Of a DNA stretch of 64,000 nt, positions 55,952 to 64,000 are shown piece after piece. Origin of the DNA: Epiperipatus broadwayi (taxonomy: Eukaryota; Onychophora; Udeonychophora; Euonychophora; Peripatidae); NCBI GenBank assembly GCA_028023455.1, contig JAQFVV010012422.1, positions 7,491,210 through 7,555,209 of the forward strand. The letters are read 5' to 3'. Within the stretch, counting starts at the first letter, position 1. Each line of letters starts with the position of its first letter. The translations under genes were made by a program, and so were the position numbers. The notes beneath the pieces are model-generated. The model had not been told where the DNA came from and searched no databases. It worked only from the letters and a program-made list of their open reading frames with translations.

Positions 55952-58752
55952 ATGGAAAGTGATAATATAATCGATAACTCTCAAATTAATGTTAACCCCG
56001 ATCTCAGCATTCAATCTAGCAATGCAGTCATCGGTCGTAAATATTATAGCCTTAGATCTAATCTAAATGCAACTAAACTAACTTCTACTACAAATAAAAA
56101 CCCACAAACCAATAAATCAAATGAGAACACCATCGCAAATATCAACAAAAGTTTAGAAAATATTCAACTTACCCCTAATATAAACAATAGCATAAATATC
56201 TCATCAAGCGAAACTATTGAAATACTTAAAAATACAAGCAAAAACCAATCATCTCCTCTTCGAAGACTTTACGCTTCCTCAGAAGACTCTAATGAGCAAT
56301 TTCCTTTGCCCAATAATACCTTACCCCTAATATAAACAATAGCATAAATATCTCATCAAGCGAAACTATTGAAATACTTAAAAATACAAGCAAAAACCAA
56401 TCATCTCCTCTTCGAAGACTTTACGCTTCCTCAGAAGACTCTAATGAGCAATTTCCTTTGCCCAATAATACCCTGAAAACGATATCTGAAAATAATAGAC
56501 AAAATTTCCAACAAGATGATTTCGGCAAATTTTTTAAAGTTAAAACTTTTCCACCAGAGGTCGACAAAACCAGCGCTGTCACATTACAGTTTGTCAACAG
56601 TAAATTTAAAAATCGAAAAGAAGAAATAAATTTTAAAACTAATAAATCTCATTCCAAAACAAACAAAGAGTATAGCACAGAACAATCCATTGCTACATCA
56701 GCCAACTTGCAATCTAAACCAATTTCCTCAATTCCAATATTGAAAAATTCCTCTATGTACCCAAATATCGTAAGGTCTAAAAATTCTGAGAGCATCTCCG
56801 AAAATATTAAGGCCGATAATTTCAATGAACTATATTTGAATATCTCAGAATTAGACATAGAATAAGAATCAAACACTCTGGAAAATGTCTCATTTAATAT
56901 AAACGATCTTAATGACGACATGTTCCTAAAAATAAATAACAATTTCAACAAAACAATTCCTAACACACTGTATAAATCGTTTACAAACTACTACAGCGAG
57001 AAGTTGTTAATCTTAGCCATAACAAATCAACAATGTGCGTTATATAAGTTCCCTCTAGAACAACTATACAGTCTAATCAATCAAAATCAATTAGGCAGAG
57101 GCATTCACATGATCCTTAATCATCCCAATGACTGCTATGTTATCGTTGAGTTTAAAATGTGGGCAGACCGTATGAACTTTAAAAATAACTACCGATCTTT
57201 GGGAAATCATATACTATGCTCCATAGATATGAACCATCCAGTTACACTATCTGGCAAAATTCAAAACTGCCTTGCCCACTTGAAAGAACAAGAACTACAA
57301 GACATCCTTATTAATTATGGTTCAGTTAGCAAATTTAAACACCTATTAAACCCTCACTTCGAAGATCAAATCCTATCCAATACAGTTATCTTCACACTTA
57401 CATTAAAGAAAAACATTATACCCACTGACATACCCACCATTATTACTGCAAGAGGCTCTCCTATGGTTTTGACCTTCAGGGGAGTACAGCCACAATGTTT
57501 CTTCTGCTTTCAAAGAACACACCTTATTAAAGATTGTGCAGCAGCAAGAATATGCACACACTGTGGCATTAAAAAGAATAAAGTTCACAGATGTCCTGGT
57601 AGAACTATTAATACGGCTATCACATCCTTAAATAGACAATCACCACATGGGACTAATTCAAACAGCAACCTCACAAACCTAGACAATCTGATTCAAATAA
57701 ATCCTCCAACAAACCCTTTCACATCCAAACCTATCTTTCAAAATGAAAATCTTCAAGAAAGAACAAACACCAACCTCTACACTAATAGTAGTGAATCAGA
57801 GAACCAAGCAATAACATATACTGCTACTAAACCAATCTCTCAAACCAATAATACTCAAGATCATTCATACGATACATATTGTACTAATCCCCGAGAAACA
57901 ATGCTAGACCAAACTCTTTCTACAAAAGAAGACAATATGACCAAACCATCTAACGAGAGCAAGGAAAACCCAGGCGATGAAAAAAATACACTTAAAAAAT
58001 TTCAAAACAATTCATCCATAACAACTCCCACCCAGCTTAAAACCAATGATGCATCATCATTCGGGCCAGCTAAGTCTAACAAACCTAAACAAAGTGATCC
58101 ACAAACTGTCCTCAATTCTTCAATGCCTGCAATAATTAACCATCGAGATGAAAAGACTTATCAAACACTCAACCTGAAAGTCAGTATAATTAATGCTTCA
58201 CAACAGTTACAGCAAACCGAAAATGACTCAGGTCTAAAATTTAAACCAAATTCTTATAACAATAAAAAAACACTTTCATCAAAAGAACAGGAAAAAGAAA
58301 ACAACACTATTAAACTTAAAAAACCCCAAAAAACCAACACAACAAATACCCAAAATACAAATAAGAAAATCAAAAGAAAATCAATTCGCTCAGATAAATC
58401 AAGCTCTGATGATGACAGCTCCCATCCAATACATTATTCACCACCACCTGCTAGCAAACAAATTTCAGATATATCCAGCACAAAGCTTCGCAAATCCATA
58501 GAAAAAAAGAGGAAAACCATGGATCCTATAACCATCGATACCATTGATCCATCTGATGAATCTCAGACAGATTACACTACTTCATCAGACACCGAAGACT
58601 TTATGGATGCATTTCCTCAACCAACAAATATATCACCAATCCATCCACAAGTTCAATCACAAGACTCTGACTGCCAAACAATATCAGAACTCATTAACAT
58701 GGAGATGTCCCACATTGACTTGGTACACATTGCTGAGGATGGTTTGGATTAA
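55952..58752 (+). pseudogene. LINE ORF1 (nucleic-acid-binding, zinc knuckle), disrupted
   Basis: Three open segments (55952-56335, 56458-56865, 56920-58752) belong to one ORF. The first break is the 152-bp duplication at 56169-56472, which shifts the frame. The second is an in-frame TAA at 56863-56865. Ahead of the knuckles is a hydrophobic strand-rich region (SNTVIFTLTLKKNIIPTDIP). The first knuckle is CFFCFQRTHLIKDC (C-x2-C-x4-H-x4-C) near 57498-57540, and a second CTHC...HRC cluster follows at once. The remaining 380 residues are Asn/Thr/Ser/Lys-rich and probably unstructured, with a KKIKRKSIRS basic patch. The likely role is RNA chaperone/RNP formation. Confidence 0.85.
56169..56472 (+). 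repeat. 152-bp perfect tandem duplication in ORF1
   Basis: The block from 56169 (TTACCCCTAATATAAACAAT) to 56320 is repeated exactly from 56321 to 56472. Since 152 is not a multiple of three, it frameshifts ORF1. The absence of differences points to a recent origin or an assembly error. Confidence 0.95.
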
Positions 58753-58758
58753 TCTATC

Positions 58759-61700
58759 ATGTTCTGCAAAATTGCTGGCATTAACATTCATGGCATCAAC
58801 TCAATTGATAGAGTTCTAGCTATTAAAAACTGGCTCTCCCTCTGCTCCCCTCATATACTTCTTATGGGTGAAACTAAATATCACCATAAGACTGAACATA
58901 AAATATTATCTCTTCTCTCAGCTCTTGGATTTACTAGATTTTTCATAGGCCATTCTGCTTCAGGTGGAGTCGGTATTCTTCTCAGCAAGTCAACACCACC
59001 AAACAGTTTTAGCATTCTATTCCTAGATGCCAATATTATTGTCATAGAAATAGACTATTGGGGTTATCCAATCATCATAGCTTATATATATACAGCCAAA
59101 GACACCTCTCAATATCTAAAAATAATCCATATCCTAAATGCCATCAACGCTAACAGAGCCTCCCCTACTATTCTTCTGGGAGACTTTAACGCCACATACA
59201 ATGACTTCAACAAGAGATTTTTGCATCTAATAAATCGCAGATTAATGTGTGGAGAGGGTTTCTTTCCTCCTGAAGCCTACTCTTTCTATACTAAAACTAA
59301 AAAGTCCTTGATTGATTTGGTTTTCTACACCCAGACCTCCATTTCAACCTTGATGCAGCCTTGGCCCCTGTTGCTTTCTCTGATTATATGGCTCTACTCT
59401 TACAACTTACACCTATTGCAATCCCTACACCTATTGATGGACCTGGTAAAACCACGCGCATGATCATACATCCTTTTCCAGAAAATAAACATCCTTTCCC
59501 TTCCTGCTGAGGAGGGCTGGCTGAGGAGGGCTGGTTTTCCTTCATTGGAATACTTCAGTCCATATTAAATCACCACACCAGGAAAGTCAAAGGAACTAAT
59601 GGCCTTCTAAATGACCTAACAGACATTAATATACAACTTCAAGCATCACAGCAAAATTTCACAAATACAGAAAAAATTATCTTCCTTAAAAATATCTACA
59701 AAATCAAGCAAAAGTCCCTTGCAGAATATATATCCATCAGAAGAGCCAAATGTTTCCTAGCACAACAACACTGCTGGACGAGAGACTACCTCAGATGGGC
59801 ACTGGGATACAATAAAAAACAAATCACTCCCTTATCCATTAATAGTAATGGAACCAATCTTATTGGCTTTCCAATGATGCAGCACATCAGCAAACAATTC
59901 TGCCAATTAATGCAAAAAGATGGAGCTCCTCCTATAAACAGCTGGTTGGATGCTTGTGACCCCGGCGAACATGGCATCACGGAGGTCCAAATCAAAAAGA
60001 AGATAACATCTCTCCCTGACGGCATTCATCCTGGCCTTCATGGCATCCCAAATTTCCTTCTCAAACACCTCAATCAATTCACTGTGCCAATTATTAAAAA
60101 AATGATTGATCACCTAGCATCCAGCAACAGAAACATAACAGATCTTTACCCAGTGGCCATTGTGCCTTTTATTAAAAAAGCAAAACCACTAAACGACATT
60201 AACAGTATCCAGCCAATTTCCATGACCCCATTGCTTATCAAGATAATTGAGTCAGTCATTAAAGATCAAATCCAAACTCCAAATTCTTAGCCATATCTCG
60301 TCAAACCAATACGGAATAAAGGGATCATCAACCTCGCATGCTATGTCCAATGTAACTGCACTGTTCAATTACATCAGAGGACATCATAAATCAAAACCTA
60401 TTGCTGTCCAGCTGGATGTTGCGGCAGCATTTGATTAAGTCCAGATAAACATCCTCCTGGATATTCTGTTGGAATGCGGCATTCCAGCCGGGATTGTACA
60501 GATGGTCAGCAATCTGCTCAACAACAGAGAGATTTTTCTCTCTCTTGATGGCAATATCACACCAGGCTTCAAGCCATACAAGTTGATCCCTCAAGAATCC
60601 CTACTCAGTGCCCTTTTCTTCACAGCATACATCAACCCTCTTCTGACGGATATACAAAAAAACCTCCCTGGAATTTTCCTTCCCTCTCTCAATAAAAACT
60701 TCAATGTATTTGCATATATAGATGACATCATGGTTGTGCTTCCCACCATTAAATACCTTCCCCATCTCATGAACATATTAAACAGAAACACAGAGAAACT
60801 TGGCCTACAAATAAATTTTAACAAATCTTCCATCTGGAAGATAATGTCTGGTAAACAAATTAACTCTCCCTTTTCTGCAAAACCCCAAAGATACCTAGGT
60901 TTCCCAATCTACAAAACTCCAACTGCAATGGCAAGAGAGATTCAAGATGCAATCCTCCATTCAACTGAAGCCATCATTACTTCACTCTCTAGAGTATACC
61001 TTTCATTATATGGAAAGGTTGGCCTCCTCAACATGATCATAATGCCAAAAATCTCATATTATCTTCCATTTGTTAAAATGTCTAAACAGTTTCAAAATAA
61101 AATTAACCAATTATGAACCAAACTTCTCTGGAGAGGAAGGACAGTTGCTATTAGCTTGCAAGGTATCCAATGACCATGCAGGTTCAATGGACTGTCATTC
61201 CACTCAGTACAAGCAATCATTTTACAGAAAACCCATAACACTCTACATAATCTGATCCTCTCCTGCGGATACTCTAACATTTATTAAAAAAATTACACCG
61301 ACAGATCGTCCTCCACCCTCTTCCAGTTCATGGATAGCATCCCTAATACAACACCTACAACTTTATAACCCGATAATATCCTTTAACCTTAACCAAAAAA
61401 TCACCTTATGGGAAGCATACAATATAATCAACTATAATCAACAACCCATTAAAACCAGCCTAAAAGTAACCAACCAAAGACTCATTACACACTTCAAAAG
61501 ATGGAGTCTGGAACCCAAATTCCTTGACTTCATCATTAAAATAAATCTTAATGCTCTACCCATGAATTGGTTTCTTTATCACCGAAGAGGTTTTACCTAT
61601 ATGTGGTCTGTGTGCTCGCGAAGATGAAACCATAGACCATATTATACACCGGTGCCCAAGACTTAAAACTCTGAAAGATATAATTATAATCAATTCCAAC

Positions 61701-61952
61701 ATAAGACCTGATATGATTTTCTCACTTGAAAATGCCATTCATAATGGTTTTTTTTCAATAATAAGGCTTTCTATCATTGTCCTTTATTTTATATGGATAG
61801 TGAGATGCAAAAGTCTCATGGAATTACCCCCGCCACAAATGATACCATTGTTTTATCAAATGCTCAAAAAAATCAAGAAACGTGACCAGCTCCTTGCCTC
61901 CAGTAAAGTCTTTGCTGACACCTGGTCTTTAATTGCTCTTTCTTTTTCCTGA
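58759..61952 (+). pseudogene. LINE ORF2 (AP endonuclease and reverse transcriptase), disrupted
   Basis: The endonuclease (58759 to about 59330) has GINIHGINS at its start, the catalytic-Glu block LLMGETKYHH, ILLGDFNATYND and KKSLIDLVF. A frameshift near 59330 ends it. A 14-bp tandem duplication, CTGAGGAGGGCTGG, is at 59507-59534. RT begins around 59970: SLPDGIHPGLHGIPN, VPFIKKAKPLNDINSIQPIS, QLDVAAAFD (stop directly after, 60436-60438), PQESLLSALFFTAYINPLL and the catalytic FAYIDDI at about 60709-60729. YLGFPI follows. Near 61590-61640 is a CGLCAREDETIDHIIHRC zinc motif typical of LINE C-termini. Several stops and shifts mean no active enzyme from this copy. Confidence 0.88.
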
Positions 61953-62237
61953 TTATCAACTCTCCCACCTACCCAGCATTATAGAATAGTCAATTATAAA
62001 AGAAAATATTCATGTTTATATTAAAAATGCTAATACCATTAAACAAGTTCTTAGAATCTCTTCACTATACCTAACCACATAAGAGTATAACATTGTGCTC
62101 TCATAACATAAACTAGCCAGATGACAAATAGAAAATTATATAATCATATTATTGTACAATTTATTCATTTATTTATCCTTTATTAGTATGTAACCACTAT
62201 TTATTGTTAATAAAATTTTTATTGAAATGAACATATA

Positions 62238-62737
62238 NNNNNNNNNNNNNNNNNNNNNNNNNNNNNNNNNNNNNNNNNNNNNNNNNNNNNNNNNNNNNNN
62301 NNNNNNNNNNNNNNNNNNNNNNNNNNNNNNNNNNNNNNNNNNNNNNNNNNNNNNNNNNNNNNNNNNNNNNNNNNNNNNNNNNNNNNNNNNNNNNNNNNNN
62401 NNNNNNNNNNNNNNNNNNNNNNNNNNNNNNNNNNNNNNNNNNNNNNNNNNNNNNNNNNNNNNNNNNNNNNNNNNNNNNNNNNNNNNNNNNNNNNNNNNNN
62501 NNNNNNNNNNNNNNNNNNNNNNNNNNNNNNNNNNNNNNNNNNNNNNNNNNNNNNNNNNNNNNNNNNNNNNNNNNNNNNNNNNNNNNNNNNNNNNNNNNNN
62601 NNNNNNNNNNNNNNNNNNNNNNNNNNNNNNNNNNNNNNNNNNNNNNNNNNNNNNNNNNNNNNNNNNNNNNNNNNNNNNNNNNNNNNNNNNNNNNNNNNNN
62701 NNNNNNNNNNNNNNNNNNNNNNNNNNNNNNNNNNNNN
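62238..62737. other. Assembly gap, exactly 500 N
   Basis: The run of 500 unknown bases is a typical placeholder length. The 27 bases just before it (TAAAATTTTTATTGAAATGA...) are identical to the 27 bases just after it. Confidence 0.98.
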
Positions 62738-62770
62738 TAAAATTTTTATTGAAATGAACATATACCACTT

Positions 62771-63095
62771 ACCAAAAAATTAATAACATTATAGCGAAGT
62801 TTAAAGATGCAATCCCTCTTGAAGCACATGGAATTTATGATATTTCTTATAACTTTTGTAAAGCTTTCTATATGGGTATGAGTAATCATCACATGAATGC
62901 TATATGAGATGAACATGTTAATGCAGTTAAAAATACTCATCGTCATCAGCATTATCTCTCCATGCTATAGATATAGGTCATAGTATTGATTTTTCTAATA
63001 CAAGAATATTAACCAGATGTGTTACTCTTCAACAATGTCAGATCACAGAAGCCATTGAGAAAAGGCCAGATTGTATCAACAAATGTGATTGATAC
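62771..63095 (+). pseudogene. Penelope-like element GIY-YIG endonuclease fragment
   Basis: The frame starting about 62771 reads KFKDAIPLEAHGIYDISYNF, then CKAFYMG. This is the GIY...YIG signature, with YMG in place of YIG. It is followed by a stop where the conserved Arg is expected, then DEHVNAVKN. After a frameshift near 62955 it continues HAIDIGHSIDFSNTRILTRC and EAIEKRPDCINKC, the C-terminal pattern of Penelope-like ORFs (S...HA...GH.I.F..T.IL). The RT part is not visible upstream; it would lie in the gap or be truncated. Such elements often carry hammerhead ribozymes, which fits the ribozyme families in this window. Confidence 0.8.
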
Positions 63096-64000
63096 ATGCA
63101 AATTACCTTATAGATTTTTTTTAAAAAATTCATTAATCTAAATAATTTCTCATAATTATTATTTTTATTTTCTATTAACAGAATGTTCATTTGATATACG
63201 TTGATGTTTACAGTGTCTCTACAATTAATTTATAATAGTTGTCACTGAGTTGATGACCAGTGTGAGCTGATCAAAATTTTGGTTTATATATATATTTTCA
63301 ATAAATTATATACAGACTAACCAGTAAATATTTTATTATATATATATATATTACATAATCTATTATTAAAATTTTCAGCAGCATCATGTGTGCCCCAAAG
63401 CTCCAAATTAAACAGTTGAAAAATAATAAAACCATTTTTTCACCATTGCTAAAATTTTCTGAGCTGCGTATCCCAGGTGGTGTTGTTGGAAAAATTAATG
63501 GGTGGTCATGTGATATTTTTATATTTCATTTCAATATAACTTTATATTCTAATTTCTTATATCATCAGTTAAGGGCATTTTTAAAGCTATTAAATTGATT
63601 ATTAATTAATCATGCTTTGTAAATATAAAATGAACAATCAATTATTAAGATCTATTATAACATATTGGCTTATCTTAATTTCATGCCTATTATTTGTATT
63701 GTTCTAAATTACTGTCAATTTAAAATCTTAGCAGTAATAGAAAAGTAATTCACTGTTTTCCTGTTGCTTAATTAGGAGATCTGTAGCATTGCTGGGAAAG
63801 TTAATGACAAGTGATATGTTATATTTTATTTCAGTATAGCTGTATAAATATTCTAATTATATATATATAGTGTACTGTTCTGGGTTAGATTTAAAATAGG
63901 CATTATCTTATTTTTAAAAAAAAATATTGTGGCGATTTTATATGTCAGTAGGTATTTAAAATCATCAAGGGATGTTTACCCTAGTTTTGAAGTTATTATA
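63096..64000. other. No exon assigned; short internal repeat
   Basis: The segment at 63477-63575 resembles that at 63788-63885 (GGAAAAATTAATGGGTGGTC versus GGGAAAGTTAATGACAAGTG, then TATATTT.ATTTCA.TATA). They form a diverged direct repeat. A splice-acceptor-like ATTTTCAG at 63372-63379 precedes an open frame (63386-63598), but this shows no ZP-domain features. Confidence 0.35.

Larger units (their letters stand above)
55330..62237 (+). mobile_element. Nearly full-length two-ORF LINE
   Basis: The order is: GC-richer 5' region with tandem repeats (55330-55950), ORF1 with zinc knuckles (55952-58752), ORF2 with endonuclease, RT and C-terminal zinc motif (58759-61952), and a 3' UTR ending AATAAAATTTTTATTGAAATG before an assembly gap. 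ORF2 starts six bases after the ORF1 stop. The codons are C/A-rich and clearly unlike the surrounding intron, suggesting a fairly recent arrival. Both ORFs carry disabling changes. The ORF1 type (hydrophobic block then CCHC knuckles) and the C-terminal cysteine motif suggest the L1/Tx1 side of the LINEs, but the clade needs a tree. Same strand as the ZP gene. Confidence 0.9.

Noticed and set aside
63386-63598. Possible further exon of the ZP gene, after an ATTTTCAG acceptor
   Set aside because: The translation has no ZP-like cysteines or motifs, and its second half matches a diverged local repeat at 63788-63885.

Overview
The window is strongly AT-rich animal DNA, repeat-dense, with one large split gene. 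Three in-phase exons encode PAN/apple modules and the start of a zona pellucida (ZP) domain. That combination is typical of ecdysozoan apical-matrix/cuticle proteins (fly Neo/Nyo/Mey/Trynity/NompA group), so an arthropod or close relative is the best guess. I cannot name the species. No bacterial, viral or CRISPR structure is present.

Host gene, + strand: PAN exon 30141-30401, PAN exon 44922-45176 and ZP-start exon 53931-54106. All internal junctions are phase 1, so the exons splice directly across introns of about 14.5 and 8.8 kb. Exons upstream of 30141 and the rest of the ZP domain were not found and probably lie outside the window.

Mobile DNA makes up most of what can be recognised. (1) Two families of short retroelements carry type I hammerhead ribozyme motifs. 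Family A (core CTGATGA-GTGCT..AGCAC-GAAA) occurs at 0.8-1.35, 6.5-6.85, 7.6-7.9, 12.2-12.6, 13.7-14.2, 27.3-27.7, 29.6 and 36.1-36.9 kb, often as head-to-head inverted pairs. Family B (core CTGATGA..GAAAC..GTC) occurs at 25.9-26.3, 34.8-35.1 and 47.5-48.1 kb, with 14-16 bp target-site duplications. A separate, structurally complete hammerhead lies at 53655-53713, on the sense strand of the ZP gene's intron. (2) A decayed Penelope-like GIY-YIG endonuclease fragment (62771-63095) could represent the kind of autonomous partner such elements use. (3) A nearly complete two-ORF LINE (about 55.3-62.2 kb) has a zinc-knuckle ORF1, an endonuclease/RT ORF2 and a tandem-repeat 5' region with four CTCF-like motifs. 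(4) RTE-like LINE remnants lie on the - strand (28.9-29.5, 45.4-49.3 kb) and RT fragments on the + strand (23.8-25.4, 49.8, 51.8-52.5 kb). (5) There are many tRNA-derived SINEs, including copies of a tRNA-Gly(UCC)-like retroposon. (6) There are several long perfect-to-good palindromes (foldback elements), a 175-bp solo LTR and large microsatellites. (7) A 500-N assembly gap lies at 62238-62737 and is flanked by the same 27 bp on both sides.

Most of the remaining sequence shows no interpretable coding or RNA signal; those stretches are listed as such.
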